From the NCBI GenBank assembly GCA_021781455.1, contig JAJXWV010000088.1, positions 1-47,072 on the forward strand: a stretch of 47,072 nt of DNA, given 5' to 3'. Position 1 is the stretch's first letter. Each line of letters opens with the position of its first letter. The translations under genes and the position numbers were made by a program. This document shows, piece by piece, positions 29,857 to 38,598 of the stretch. The notes beneath the pieces were generated by a model. The model saw only the letters and a program-made list of their open reading frames with translations. It searched no databases and was not told the origin of the DNA. The stretch is from Acidobacteriota bacterium (GTDB lineage Bacteria; Acidobacteriota; Thermoanaerobaculia; Gp7-AA8).

Positions 29857-30597
29857 ATGAACAAGACACGCCTCGACGTCGCTCTGGTGGATCGGGGACT
29901 CGTGGAGACGCGCTCGAAGGCTCAGTCGCTGGTCATGGCCCGGCGCGTCCTCGTGAACGGCACGTACATCGACAAGCCGGGCACGCCGGTTCATGGCGAC
30001 GACGAGCTGGCCATTGCGGAGCTCGAGCATCCCTGGGTCGGTCGCGGCGGCATGAAGCTCGCGCATGCCGTCCAGGAGTTCGCGATCGATCTGCGCGACA
30101 AGATCTGCGCCGACATCGGCGCCTCCACCGGCGGCTTCACCGATGTGATGCTGAAGAACGGCGCACGCAAGGTGTATGCGATCGATGTCGGCTACGGCCA
30201 GCTCGATGCCTCGCTGCGCAACGATCCGCGCGTCGCCAATCGCGAAAAGGTGAATGCCCGCTACCTCTCGGCCGCCGACTTCGCGGAGCCACTCGACTTC
30301 GTATCCGTCGACGTGTCGTTCATCTCGCTGAAGCTGATCCTCCCCGCCGTCAGGACGTTCCTTGCCGGCGGGCTCGTAGCGCTCATCAAGCCGCAGTTCG
30401 AAGTGGGCAGGCACGAGGTGGGCAAGGGTGGCATCGTCCGCGACGAGGAGAAGCGGCGCGCGGCCGTCGATTCCGTCGTGTCGTTTGCGCGCGATCTCGG
30501 CTTCGATGTGAAGGGTGTGATCGAGAGCCCGATCAAGGGAGCCGAGGGGAATGTCGAATACCTGATGTGGGCGACGCTCGCGCCCGCGGAATCCTGA
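29857..30597 (+). CDS. tlyA: TlyA-family rRNA 2'-O-methyltransferase
   Basis: 246 residues. The N-terminal S4 RNA-binding domain is 'TRLDVALVDRGLVETRSKAQ'. The FtsJ-like domain carries the SAM motif 'CADIGASTGGFTDVML' and the catalytic Lys/Asp/Lys/Glu arrangement, including 'DVSFISLKLILP' and 'LIKPQFEVGR'. TlyA methylates the ribose of 16S and 23S rRNA cytidines; some relatives are called haemolysins. The run dxs-tlyA is widespread. The TGA stop is the first TGA of the palindromic repeat at 30592. Confidence 0.93.
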   Translation: MNKTRLDVALVDRGLVETRSKAQSLVMARRVLVNGTYIDKPGTPVHGDDELAIAELEHPWVGRGGMKLAHAVQEFAIDLRDKICADIGASTGGFTDVMLKNGARKVYAIDVGYGQLDASLRNDPRVANREKVNARYLSAADFAEPLDFVSVDVSFISLKLILPAVRTFLAGGLVALIKPQFEVGRHEVGKGGIVRDEEKRRAAVDSVVSFARDLGFDVKGVIESPIKGAEGNVEYLMWATLAPAES

Positions 30598-30872
30598 GCC
30601 GGCGGGTTTCCCGTCACTCTGAGCCGGCGGGTTTCCCGTCACTCTGAGCCGGCGGTTCCCCGTCACTCTGAGCCGGCGCAACCGCGTGGGCGGTGGACGG
30701 GCGGGAGCGGTGAAGCGCGGCGAAGAGTCTCTTACCGGGACGATTGTCAGGCTGGAACGGATCGTGGGGGACGGCAGGCTCACCGCGATCGTGCAATCTG
30801 GAGACTCTTCGCCGCGCTGCGCCGCTCCACCCCCCCGACCTTCCTCGCGGCTTCGCCGGCTCAGAGTGACGG
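30592..30872. repeat. Palindromic intergenic element, copy 4, left end repeated four times
   Basis: Four tandem left ends (TCCTGAGCCGGCGGGTTTCCC then three with CGTCACTCTGAGCCGG), spaced about 24 bp, precede the long-form body that shares its core insert with copy 2. One right end closes it at 30854-30872. The first left end includes the tlyA stop codon. Confidence 0.87.
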
Positions 30873-30983
30873 GAGCGCGGCGGCGCCCCGTCAGAGTGCG
30901 GCGGCGCCCCGTCAGAGCGCGGCGGCGCCCGGTCGGAGCGCGGTCACGCCCCGTCGGAGCGCGGCGGCGGCCGGTCGAAGCGC
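30868..30983 (+). repeat. 21-bp GC-rich tandem repeat
   Basis: Five units of about 21 bp (GTCAGAGTGCGGCGGCGCCC and variants) run on from the right end of palindromic copy 4 and stop 11 bp before the end of rmlD. The unit begins with the GTCAGAG of the reversed repeat end, so it seems to have grown from the element's own border. GTCGGAGCGCGG variants mark older units. Confidence 0.85.
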
Positions 30984-30994
30984 TGGGCTTCCGC

Positions 30995-31861
30995 TCACGG
31001 TTTCAGCGCCAGGTAGTCCCGCAGTCCTTCGCGCCACGATTCCGGCTCTACGCCGGTCAGGCGCTCGTACCGTTCGGTCGACAGGACCGAATAGGCGGGA
31101 CGCTTCGCCGGTCGCGGATACTCGGCGGTCGTTACCGGCCGGACGTCGACGGTGGCACCGCTCTCCTCGACGATCGCCTTCGCAAAGTCGAACCAGGTGC
31201 AGTCGCCGGCATCGGCATAGTGGACTGTGCCGCGAGCGTCCGCGGACTGCTGGGCGAGTTGCGCCAGGCGGATGATGGCGTGGGCGAGGTGCGGTGTGTA
31301 GGTCGGCCGGCCGCGCTGATCGTCGACCACGCGCAGTGGCGTTGTCCCCTTGCGGATCTGGTTGCGGATGGCCTCGACGAAGTTCGGGCCGTGCGTGCCG
31401 AAAAGCCAGGACGAGCGAATGACGAGATGTTTGTCGGCGTGCGAAGCGGCGAATTCCCCGAGGAGCTTCGACTTGCCGTAGACCGACAGGGGATTGGTCT
31501 CGTCGTTGATCTCGTAGGGAGTGCGCTGCGACCCGTCGAACACGAAATCGGTCGAGATCTGCACGAGCAGCGCGTCGCCGGCGGTGGCGGCGTTGGCCAG
31601 GAACTCCACGGCCGAGCCGTTGACCGCGTTGGCTAAGGCCTCGTTTTCTTCCGCAGCGTCGACCTTCGTGTACGCGGCGCAGTTGACGATGATGGAGGGT
31701 TTGTTCTCGCGGATGATGGCGCCGAGAGCGCGAGGGCTGGCGATGTCGAGCTCGGCCCGGGTGTAGGCGAGCACGTCTTCACCGCGAGAGCGCAGCTCGT
31801 CGGTGAGATCGCGGCCGGCCATGCCGCCGGCGCCGGTGATCATCCAGCGCAGTGGACTCAT
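30995..31861 (-). CDS. rfbD: dTDP-4-dehydrorhamnose reductase-like protein
   Basis: 288 residues. The Rossmann motif is 'WMITGAGGMAGRDL'; 'VNCAAYTKVDAAEENEALAN', 'STDFVFDG', 'PLSVYGKSKLLGE' (Tyr-x3-Lys) and 'RSSWLFGTHGPNFV' are the RmlD marks. It reduces dTDP-4-keto-rhamnose to dTDP-rhamnose in the usual pathway, or an NDP-sugar relative; no other rml genes are here. The start overlaps the stop of the upstream DUF4388 gene (ATGA). A longer upstream frame is the shadow of that gene. Confidence 0.88.
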   Translation of the reverse strand: MSPLRWMITGAGGMAGRDLTDELRSRGEDVLAYTRAELDIASPRALGAIIRENKPSIIVNCAAYTKVDAAEENEALANAVNGSAVEFLANAATAGDALLVQISTDFVFDGSQRTPYEINDETNPLSVYGKSKLLGEFAASHADKHLVIRSSWLFGTHGPNFVEAIRNQIRKGTTPLRVVDDQRGRPTYTPHLAHAIIRLAQLAQQSADARGTVHYADAGDCTWFDFAKAIVEESGATVDVRPVTTAEYPRPAKRPAYSVLSTERYERLTGVEPESWREGLRDYLALKP

Positions 31862-32643
31862 TCCGCCGCTTTTCCGCCGGGTGTCTGGACCTGGATCTTG
31901 ACCTTCTTCGCCTCGACCGGCGCGATCAGCTGCAAGGCGGCGAAGGCGTAGAGCAGGCGCGCGTTCTCGCCCGCCGGCAGGGGCGGCATCTGCACGAGCT
32001 CGTAGAGCGCGCTGCGGCCGTCGACGGCATCGAGAAGGCGCTGCTCGTCCTCGTCGACGCCGAGGTCTTCCAGGGTGCGGTCGGTGCGAGTGAACAGCGT
32101 GGCCTTCGTCCCCAGTCTGGCCGTGATGGCCCGGGCGTCGGGCATTCTCCGCACGCCGTGGATGATGGCGTCGGGGACGGACATGTCGATCTTCACGAAC
32201 TCCAGGTTCTTGTCTCGTCCGGGGGTGAAGGTCGCTGACCCGCTCGTCCAGGTGAAGAGCGACCAGATGATCTCCTGGATCTGGTGCTGCACCGCTGCGA
32301 ACAGCTCGTCGGGCTTCAGCAGGCGCATCTCCACCAGGGTCACGCCGTGGCGTTTGCCGGTGGCCTTGACCCGACGGACGCTCTCGTCGTACTGCTCGCG
32401 AGTGATGCGGCCTTCGCCGAGGAGCATGTCCCCGAGCGATTCCGAGATCTGGTTCGTGGACGCGAAGATGATCCTGCCGCGGTCGAGGTAAACGCGCTTG
32501 ACGTCTTCCGCGTGCCGGCACTCGACCACCCCTGGAACCTTGTAGCGGTGAATCGTGACGAGGATCTCGGCCAGTGGGGTCTGCGCCAGATCGGTCTGGT
32601 AGAGGGGAGCTGAGGACGGGGAGTTCTCGCCTGCCGATGCCAT
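31858..32643 (-). CDS. DUF4388 (PATAN-like) protein
   Basis: 261 residues. The N-terminal half has the DUF4388 pattern 'DLAQTPLAEILVTIHRYKVP', 'GVVECRHAEDVKRVYLDRGR' and 'IIFASTNQISESLGDMLL'. It continues with helical 'EGRITREQYDESVRRVKATG' and 'EEIIWSLFTWTSGSATFTPG'-like segments. Such proteins are common in delta-proteobacteria and Acidobacteriota, where they are linked to two-component signalling. Its precise role is unknown. It is co-oriented with tatA (17 bp upstream) and overlaps rfbD. Confidence 0.8.
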   Translation of the reverse strand: MASAGENSPSSAPLYQTDLAQTPLAEILVTIHRYKVPGVVECRHAEDVKRVYLDRGRIIFASTNQISESLGDMLLGEGRITREQYDESVRRVKATGKRHGVTLVEMRLLKPDELFAAVQHQIQEIIWSLFTWTSGSATFTPGRDKNLEFVKIDMSVPDAIIHGVRRMPDARAITARLGTKATLFTRTDRTLEDLGVDEDEQRLLDAVDGRSALYELVQMPPLPAGENARLLYAFAALQLIAPVEAKKVKIQVQTPGGKAAE

Positions 32644-32659
32644 TCAGATTCGATTCTGA

Positions 32660-32842
32660 TCAGGAATTCTTTTTTTCGTCGAGCTTCGCTTTGTCGTCGT
32701 CAGGCTTGCCTTTGAGGCTGTCCCGGAAATTCGAGATGCCCTCGCCCAGCCCGCGACCGAGCTGTCCGAGCCTGCCGGCGCCAAAAACGATGATGACGAT
32801 CAGCAGGATCAGGAGCAGTTCGGGAAATCCCAGTGAACCCAT
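32660..32842 (-). CDS. tatA: Twin-arginine translocase subunit TatA/E
   Basis: 60 residues. GGAGG lies 6 bases before the ATG at 32842. The pattern '[20 protein letters not shown]' with an '[16 protein letters not shown]' amphipathic helix and a charged tail ending in KKNS is the TatA signature (transmembrane helix, FG hinge, amphipathic helix). It forms the variable pore of the Tat export system; tatB and tatC are not in the window. Longer upstream readings pass through a repeat array and are rejected. Confidence 0.93.
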   Translation of the reverse strand: MGSLGFPELLLILLIVIIVFGAGRLGQLGRGLGEGISNFRDSLKGKPDDDKAKLDEKKNS

Positions 32843-32888
32843 GGTGCCTCCAGGTGGACCGTCCGTAAGTGTATCGCAGGGCGGGGTT

Positions 32889-32992
32889 AGTGCTGAGTAC
32901 TGAGTGCTGAGTACTGAGTGCTGAGTACTGAGTGGAGATTCCCCGTCCCGGAACGAGTCCACTCAGTACTCAGCACTCAGTACTCAGCACTT
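32889..32992. repeat. Paired GAGTGCT/GAGTACT heptamer arrays
   Basis: Alternating GAGTACT and GAGTGCT units (32889-32933) and their reverse complement (32958-32992) surround a 24-base loop containing CCGTCCCGG. Both strands can fold into a hairpin. It lies between the divergent tatA and helicase genes. Confidence 0.88.
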
Positions 32993-33043
32993 CAAGAGCA
33001 CGCAATCCGGACGATCTTTCCGCTGTTACCATCCCCGCTTCAC

Positions 33044-35503
33044 ATGATCGACCTCTCCGGACTCAATCCTCAACAGCGCGAAGCAGTCATGCATGGGACG
33101 GGACCTCTTCTGGTCCTGGCCGGTGCCGGTTCGGGCAAGACGCGCGTGATCACGTACCGGATCGCCTACCTGATCGGCGGAATGGGAGTCCGCCCGGCGA
33201 ACATCCTGGCCGTCACGTTCACCAACAAGGCCGCCAACGAGATGCTGTCGCGCGTCGGGCGGTTGGTGCCGGAGGGGGGGTACAAACCGTGGATCGGCAC
33301 CTTCCACTCCACGTCGTTGCGCATCCTCCGCCGCTACGGCGACCGCCTCGGGTACACGAAGTCGTTTGCCGTCTACGACACGAGCGATCAGCTGACGCTC
33401 ATCCGCCGATCGATGCGGGAGCTCAATGTCAACGACGAGGCTTTCCCGCCCCGCGCCGTGCTGAGCCGGATCTCGAACGCCAAGAACGAGCTCATCGGGC
33501 CGGAGGAGTACGCCAAGACGAACCTCGACTTCTTCGGCGCGCGCATCGCCGACATTTACCGCGTCTATCAGAAGCGGCTGGCCGAGTACGACGCCATGGA
33601 CTTCGACGACCTGATCGGCAAGTACGTGGAGCTTCTGGAGAAGCACGAGGACATCCGCGACGAGCTGCACGGCCGGTTTCAGCACCTGCTCATCGACGAG
33701 TACCAGGACACGAATCGCGCTCAATACGTGCTGGTGAAACTGCTCGCCGGAAAAGAGGGAAACGTCGTGGCGGTGGGCGACGAGGATCAGTCGATCTACC
33801 GGTTCCGCGGTGCGGACATCAACAACATCCTGAACTTCGAGCGCGACTTCCCGGGCGCGCGGATCATCAAGCTCGAACAGAACTACCGCTCCACCGGAAA
33901 CATCCTGGACGCAGCCACCGGGGTGGTGTCGAACAACGTGGCCCGCAAGGGGAAGACACTGTTCACCGACGCCGGAAGCGGCGAGCCGGTGCGGGTGGTG
34001 ACGTGCGGCAACGACCGCGAAGAAGCGCAGTTCGTCGTCGAGAAGATCTCGTCGATGCGGTCGCAGGTGCCGCTCAGCGAGTTTGCGGTGCTGTTCCGCA
34101 CGAATGCCCAGTCGCGGCCGTTTGAAGAAGAGCTGCTCCGGGCGAACATGCCGTACTCGGTGGTGGGCGGCGTGAAGTTCTACGAGCGCGCCGAGATCAA
34201 GGATGTGCTCTCGTACCTGCGCCTGGCCATCCGGCCGCACGACACGCCGTCGATCGAGCGCGTCATCAACGTCCCTTCGCGTGGGATCGGCGACACGACC
34301 GTTGCGGCGCTCAACGAGAAGGGGCGCGAGGCCGACAATGCCTCGCTCTGGACCGTCGTCGACGGCGACCTCGGCTTCCTGCCATCGCGAGCTGCGAAGG
34401 CGGTCAAGGAATTCCGCGAGATCGTGCACGATCTGCAGCGTGCGGCCTCGAATCCGATTCCCGACTTTCTCGACTACCTCCTGCTCCGCACCGGATACCG
34501 GCGCATGCTGCAGGAATCCCGCGACGTGCAGGACGAGTCGCGCCTGCAGAACATCGACGAGCTCCTCAACTCCGCGCGCGAGTTCCACGAGGCCAATGCC
34601 GGCGCGTCGCTGGCCGATTACCTCGACTCGCTGACCCTCATGTCGGACCTCGACCGCTACGACAACCAGAAGGGCGTCACGCTCATGACGCTGCACGCCG
34701 CCAAGGGCCTCGAGTACCGCATCGTCTTCCTCGCCGGAATGGAAGAAGGGATCCTTCCCCACTCGAACTCGCTCGAGCAGGTGGAAGACGTGGAAGAGGA
34801 ACGGCGCCTCTGCTACGTCGGCATGACCCGGGCGCGCGAGCAGCTCTATTGCCTGCACTCGCTCGAGCGCCGCCTGCACGGCAGGTTTCGCGAGCAGAAT
34901 CCATCGCCGTTTCTCACCGAGATTCCCGAGGCCGTGCGTGAAGAGTTGCGACTGGCGAATGCGCGGTACGTCGCCGAGCCGTCGTGGCGCGAGCGGCCCA
35001 TGGACCGCTACGGCGACCGTCGGTACGACCGCAACGACCGCTATGGCAGCTCCTATGGATCACAGCGGCCGGGCGGCTCCCGCGGCCCGAGCCCGCGCTC
35101 CGACGGGACGCGGAGATCGCCAAACCCTGGGCCGCCGCCGCCCAGCCGGTTCAATGATCCCGAACCGCGGACTGTCTCCTCGAAGCCGGCCGAATCCGCG
35201 AACAGCGTCTTTTCGTTTTTCAAGGATGCACCGCCTGTCCCGGCGGAATCACAGGACGCCAGTGCTGCCGCTTCGTCGTCCGCCGTGCGTTTCGATCCAT
35301 CCGCCATTCGCGCCGCTCGTCCGGTCGAGAACAGCGGTCCCGCGGAGTTCAAGCGCGGCGCGCGCGTCCGCCACGAGCAGTTCGGCGTCGGCACGATCCT
35401 GACCATGGAAGGCAGCGGCCCCGACGCCAAGCTGACCATCTATTTCGAACGCGCCGGCTCGAAGAAGTTCGTGGCCAGGTACGCGAAGCTGACCAGGGCT
35501 TAG
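33044..35503 (+). CDS. UvrD/PcrA-type DNA helicase
   Basis: 819 residues from ATG at 33044. Motif Q precedes Walker A 'LAGAGSGKTRVITYRIAYL' (residues 25-43); the rest includes 'AVTFTNKAA', 'GTFHS', the Walker B 'LLIDEYQDTN', 'VGDEDQSIYRFRGADI', 'LEQNYRST', 'TLHAAKGLEYRIVFL' and 'LCYVGMTRAR'. A flexible R/G/S/P-rich segment (about 680-765) is followed by a Tudor-like C-terminal domain 'RHEQFGVGTIL', which in PcrA contacts RNA polymerase. It unwinds DNA in repair and at transcription conflicts. Confidence 0.93.
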   Translation: MIDLSGLNPQQREAVMHGTGPLLVLAGAGSGKTRVITYRIAYLIGGMGVRPANILAVTFTNKAANEMLSRVGRLVPEGGYKPWIGTFHSTSLRILRRYGDRLGYTKSFAVYDTSDQLTLIRRSMRELNVNDEAFPPRAVLSRISNAKNELIGPEEYAKTNLDFFGARIADIYRVYQKRLAEYDAMDFDDLIGKYVELLEKHEDIRDELHGRFQHLLIDEYQDTNRAQYVLVKLLAGKEGNVVAVGDEDQSIYRFRGADINNILNFERDFPGARIIKLEQNYRSTGNILDAATGVVSNNVARKGKTLFTDAGSGEPVRVVTCGNDREEAQFVVEKISSMRSQVPLSEFAVLFRTNAQSRPFEEELLRANMPYSVVGGVKFYERAEIKDVLSYLRLAIRPHDTPSIERVINVPSRGIGDTTVAALNEKGREADNASLWTVVDGDLGFLPSRAAKAVKEFREIVHDLQRAASNPIPDFLDYLLLRTGYRRMLQESRDVQDESRLQNIDELLNSAREFHEANAGASLADYLDSLTLMSDLDRYDNQKGVTLMTLHAAKGLEYRIVFLAGMEEGILPHSNSLEQVEDVEEERRLCYVGMTRAREQLYCLHSLERRLHGRFREQNPSPFLTEIPEAVREELRLANARYVAEPSWRERPMDRYGDRRYDRNDRYGSSYGSQRPGGSRGPSPRSDGTRRSPNPGPPPPSRFNDPEPRTVSSKPAESANSVFSFFKDAPPVPAESQDASAAASSSAVRFDPSAIRAARPVENSGPAEFKRGARVRHEQFGVGTILTMEGSGPDAKLTIYFERAGSKKFVARYAKLTRA

Positions 35504-35625
35504 GCGCACCAGCCGCTCGCCGGCGCAAACGCGGTCCATTCAGGTGGCGAAGCTCGGTTGGACCGATCCCTCGCACGAATCCGCGCAGCCGCGGCTCAGG
35601 ACGGCAGGTGATGATGGTGCCGCAA

Positions 35626-36000
35626 TCACGTCTTCGCAAACACCGTCACGCCGTCCATTCCCGCAAAATCCGAGTCGCCGGTCAAGAGTTCGGCGTGATG
35701 GGTTCGCGCGGTGGCCAGCATGATCGAGTCCGCCATCGCCAGCCGCTCTGCGAGGCTGATGTCGGCTGCAGCGAGCGCGATGTCGTCGGACAGAGGCACC
35801 ACTCGCGTCTTCTGCATGGCCGCCACGGCGATGAGAGCTTGCTCTTCACTCCGTTCCCGCTTGATCCATTTGTAGACCTCGTAAAGCGCAACCGTCGGAG
35901 TGAGCACGTGCTGCGGATGCTTCAGTTGCTCCGCGTATTGCTCTGCGAACGGGCCATCGGCGAAGAACTCGATCCAGCCTGAAGAATCAAGGACGATCAA
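35626..36000 (-). CDS. vapC: VapC-like PIN-domain toxin
   Basis: 124 residues. The four acidic residues of the PIN active site are present: 'VLDSSGWIEFF' (Asp), 'ALYEVYKWIKRE' (Glu), 'RLAMADSIMLATAR' (Asp) and 'LLTGDSDFAG' (Asp). VapC toxins cut tRNA or rRNA. The start overlaps the stop of vapB by 4 bp. The 122 bases between its end and the helicase gene contain no gene. Confidence 0.9.
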   Translation of the reverse strand: MIVLDSSGWIEFFADGPFAEQYAEQLKHPQHVLTPTVALYEVYKWIKRERSEEQALIAVAAMQKTRVVPLSDDIALAAADISLAERLAMADSIMLATARTHHAELLTGDSDFAGMDGVTVFAKT

Positions 36001-36206
36001 ACCCGGTCCTTCTTCTCGCGGAAGCCGCTCCTGCGGATGCCGCGGACGAATCCGCGCAGCGAGGCGATGGGGCGGTCAGGGACCAGCGTGATCGTCCCGT
36101 TCTTCGCCACGACGCGGAGCTCCTGGCCCGGTCTGAGCCCGACCTCGTCGCGGATCTCCTTCGGAATCACGATCTGGTATTTCGGCGAAACTCGCGTTCT
36201 GGCCAT
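35997..36206 (-). CDS. vapB: VapB-like antitoxin, AbrB/MazE fold
   Basis: 69 residues. The swapped-hairpin DNA-binding fold reads 'RVSPKYQIVIPKEIRDEVGL' then 'RPGQELRVVAKNGTITLVP', and the tail 'RPIASLRGFVRGIRRSGF' is the part likely to thread through VapC. It blocks the toxin and represses the operon. Order is antitoxin first, with the overlap typical of co-translated pairs. Confidence 0.92.
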   Translation of the reverse strand: MARTRVSPKYQIVIPKEIRDEVGLRPGQELRVVAKNGTITLVPDRPIASLRGFVRGIRRSGFREKKDRV

Positions 36207-36324
36207 GCGTCACCCGAGTCACGATATCGATCGAGGCAGTGTAATACGAAACTCCGATCGACGGCGAGGCGGGACTACCCAGGGAACTCATGTGCCAGAC
36301 CGTGTGCCACTTCTCTCGGTGTAA

Positions 36325-36343
36325 CTAGCGGCCTGTATCGGCC
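36325..36343. repeat. Solitary end of the attC 4 palindromic element
   Basis: CTAG followed by CGGCCTGTATCGGC repeats the reversed right end of the small element in attC 4 (CTAG then TGGCCTGTATCGGC), one base apart. No partner end is found, so it may be a deletion remnant. Confidence 0.55.
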
Positions 36344-36361
36344 ACCAGTCGATGCGACACT

Positions 36362-36480
36362 TGTCATCCCGAGCGTCAGCGAGGGATCTGGGCGGTCGGG
36401 CGGCGCCTAACATGCGCAGTTTCAGCATGTTTGGTGCGCCACCCACACTCCCAGATCCCTCGCTGACGCTCGGGATGACA
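36362..36480. repeat. Element with perfect 31-bp inverted ends
   Basis: The left end (36362-36392, begins TGTCATCCCGAGCG) and right end (36450-36480, ends CGCTCGGGATGACA) are exact reverse complements around a 57-bp centre. The remaining intergenic sequence (36207-36324, 36481-36550) shows nothing coding. A 21-bp piece of the right end recurs at 42658. Confidence 0.9.
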
Positions 36481-36550
36481 GGCGCGTGAGCCAACCTCCC
36501 AGGGCGGGCTGGAAAGTCCGCCCCACACGGGGGGTTCAGCCCACACCAGA

Positions 36551-38404
36551 TCAGCTCTTGGCCACCTTCCGCCTTCGCTGGTGGAGGCGGTCGATGAGCT
36601 TGGTAGTCGAGCGGACCTGCTCGAGGATCTTCTCCTCAAGGCCGGCGCCCTTGGTCTTGAAGGTCTTGGCCTTCCGGAAGACGACGCGGGCGCGATCTTT
36701 CTGGCCGCTCTCCAGCAGGGCCATGCCGAGGTGCATGAGGTTTGTCGAGGTGGGGCCGACGTCGGCGGACTTGGTCAGGAAATCGACGGCGTTCGTGTAG
36801 TCGCGCTTCTTGAAGTACACCCACCCTAACGCGGCCAGCGGGAACTGCCGCAGCTCTTTCGGCGAATAGCGCAACGCCAGCTGCGCGCTCTCCAGCGCTT
36901 CATCGAGGTTCTCTTCCATCTCCGCGAGGTTGTATGCCTTCTCGTAGTACGCGATCGACTTCGCGTAATTCGACGAGTACTCCGTCAGCATGTCTTCGAG
37001 GGCGCGGTTCGCCTCCTTGAAGTTGCCTTCGGCGCGCAGGGCCTCGACCAGCGTCGTGTACGCCGCCGCCGCCACGACCTCGGTCGGCTTGTGCTTGAGG
37101 ATCCGCCGCGCCACGGCGATGGCCTCGCCGTTGAGGTCGAGATGCGAACAGAGCAGCGCGTACGGCATCAGGATGTTGACGTTCTCCGGGTCTTCCTGCG
37201 ACGCACGCCGGTAGTGGTCGAGCGCTTCGACGTAGTTCCCGTTCGTGGCCAGCGCCTCGGCCTCGTTCAGCTCGGTGGCCGCAGGACCTTCCACCGGAAC
37301 ATGGCCGGAGATGCCCTCGTAGATGCGGACGGCCTGCTGGTACTCCATCTTGTTGGGATTGAGCTCGAGCGCTTCCTGGAAGCACTGAATGGCCTTGCGG
37401 TTCCAGTTGCGGTCGAGATAGCAGACGCCGAGGTGGTAGATCGCTTCCTCGAAATCGGGGTCGAGCTTGATCGCTTCCTGGAACGAGCGGATGGAGCGTT
37501 CCAGCTGGCCCTTCTCGTAGAAGATCGTGCCGAGGAGGTAGTAAGCCTGAGGGATCGGCTCGAGCTGCACGGCTTTCTCGAGGAACTTCTGGGCGCGGAG
37601 CAGCTTTCCCTTGCGCGCGTAGATTGCCCCGAGGGAGAAGTACGGAAGGAACGATTCCTGGGAGATCTGGATGGCCCGGCGCAGCCAGCGCTCGGCGCCT
37701 TTGAGATCCTGCCGTTCGTGGAGCAGCACGCCGTAGAAGACCGCCGCGTCGAAATGATCGGGCTGCACCTCGAGCGTGCGCTCCAGATAGCTCTTGGCCC
37801 GGTCCAGATTGCCGCCGTTGAAGAACATCTCGCCGAGAAAGAAACTCAGCTCGTAGTTGTCGCGGTCGAGGCGGAAGGCTTCCTCCAGAAGCTTCATGCC
37901 GCGTTCGGGATCGAAGGCGTCGAAGGCGGACTCCGCTTCCTTCATCAGCTCGCGGAAACGGTCGCGCTTGTCCCCACGGAAGAGCGAAACCATGCGGTCG
38001 CGTCGCTCGGTGAAGCGGGCCTTCTTCTCCAGGGCCAGCATCTGCTCGCCCATCTTCGATTCCCACAGTTCGACGAGCTCGTCGGCCGAGACGACGTTCT
38101 TTTTCTCAAGGAGCTCTTTGACCGAGAGCAATCCTGTCTGGTTGATGAAGATGGCGCGCTCGTGCTTCTGCACGGCGTCGACGAGGCCGCGGATCGTCTC
38201 CGCGGAACGCTTGATGATCTCTTCGAGAGCGGAAACCCGCTCGAGCAGGTGCTCATCGAGCGATACGTCGTCCTCTTCGTCGTAATCCTCGCTCTCGTCT
38301 TCTTCGAAGGCGTTCACGCCCGAGAGGACGAGCAATTTGTTCTGACAGCGATAGCAGAATTCGCGATCGTCGTCATTCAGAGCGCTGCACGTCTGACAGA
38401 GCAT
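36551..38404 (-). CDS. Zinc-ribbon, coiled-coil and TPR-repeat protein
   Basis: 617 residues. An N-terminal zinc ribbon (C3, C6, C17, C20: 'LCQTCS...FCYRCQ') is followed by an acidic stretch (EEDESEDYDEEDD), a helical/coiled segment (about 50-150) and some ten TPR units, for example 'ERSIRSFQEAIKLDPDFEEA', 'NRKAIQCFQEALELNPNKME' and 'VEALDHYRRASQEDPENVNI'. It ends with a basic tail (RLHQRRRKVAKS). There is no signal peptide, so a cytoplasmic scaffold is likely. Its zinc ribbon resembles that of the kinase-like protein at 39608. Confidence 0.82.
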   Translation of the reverse strand: MLCQTCSALNDDDREFCYRCQNKLLVLSGVNAFEEDESEDYDEEDDVSLDEHLLERVSALEEIIKRSAETIRGLVDAVQKHERAIFINQTGLLSVKELLEKKNVVSADELVELWESKMGEQMLALEKKARFTERRDRMVSLFRGDKRDRFRELMKEAESAFDAFDPERGMKLLEEAFRLDRDNYELSFFLGEMFFNGGNLDRAKSYLERTLEVQPDHFDAAVFYGVLLHERQDLKGAERWLRRAIQISQESFLPYFSLGAIYARKGKLLRAQKFLEKAVQLEPIPQAYYLLGTIFYEKGQLERSIRSFQEAIKLDPDFEEAIYHLGVCYLDRNWNRKAIQCFQEALELNPNKMEYQQAVRIYEGISGHVPVEGPAATELNEAEALATNGNYVEALDHYRRASQEDPENVNILMPYALLCSHLDLNGEAIAVARRILKHKPTEVVAAAAYTTLVEALRAEGNFKEANRALEDMLTEYSSNYAKSIAYYEKAYNLAEMEENLDEALESAQLALRYSPKELRQFPLAALGWVYFKKRDYTNAVDFLTKSADVGPTSTNLMHLGMALLESGQKDRARVVFRKAKTFKTKGAGLEEKILEQVRSTTKLIDRLHQRRRKVAKS

Positions 38405-38465
38405 CGTAGATTGGGCCTCTTGCGCCGACTAGAACATCACCGGGCGGTGAAGTATGTCAACTGCA

Positions 38466-38584
38466 GTCCTGAGTGCTGAGTGCTGAGTCCTGAGTCCTGA
38501 GTCCTGAGTCTTGAGTCGGATACGTCACAGTCAGTGCATCAGTCGCTGCTGCCCCTCAGGACTCAGCACTCAGGACTCAGGACT
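38466..38584. repeat. Paired CTGAGTC/CTGAGTG heptamer arrays
   Basis: Seven CTGAGTN units (38466-38517, as CTGAGTG, CTGAGTC and TTGAGTC) face CTCAGGA/CTCAGCA units (38555-38584) across about 38 bases. Similar letters to the array at 32889, but in different order. Confidence 0.85.
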
Positions 38585-38598
38585 TCGCGAAGAGCTCG

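Noticed and set aside
30995-32521. 508-residue minus-strand frame starting far upstream of rfbD
   Set aside because: Its first 220 residues are an out-of-frame reading of the DUF4388 gene; the true start overlaps that gene's stop (ATGA).
32918-33043. Upstream start for the UvrD/PcrA gene
   Set aside because: The extra residues are encoded by the GAGTACT/GAGTGCT repeat array; the ATG at 33044 opens directly on the helicase N-terminus.
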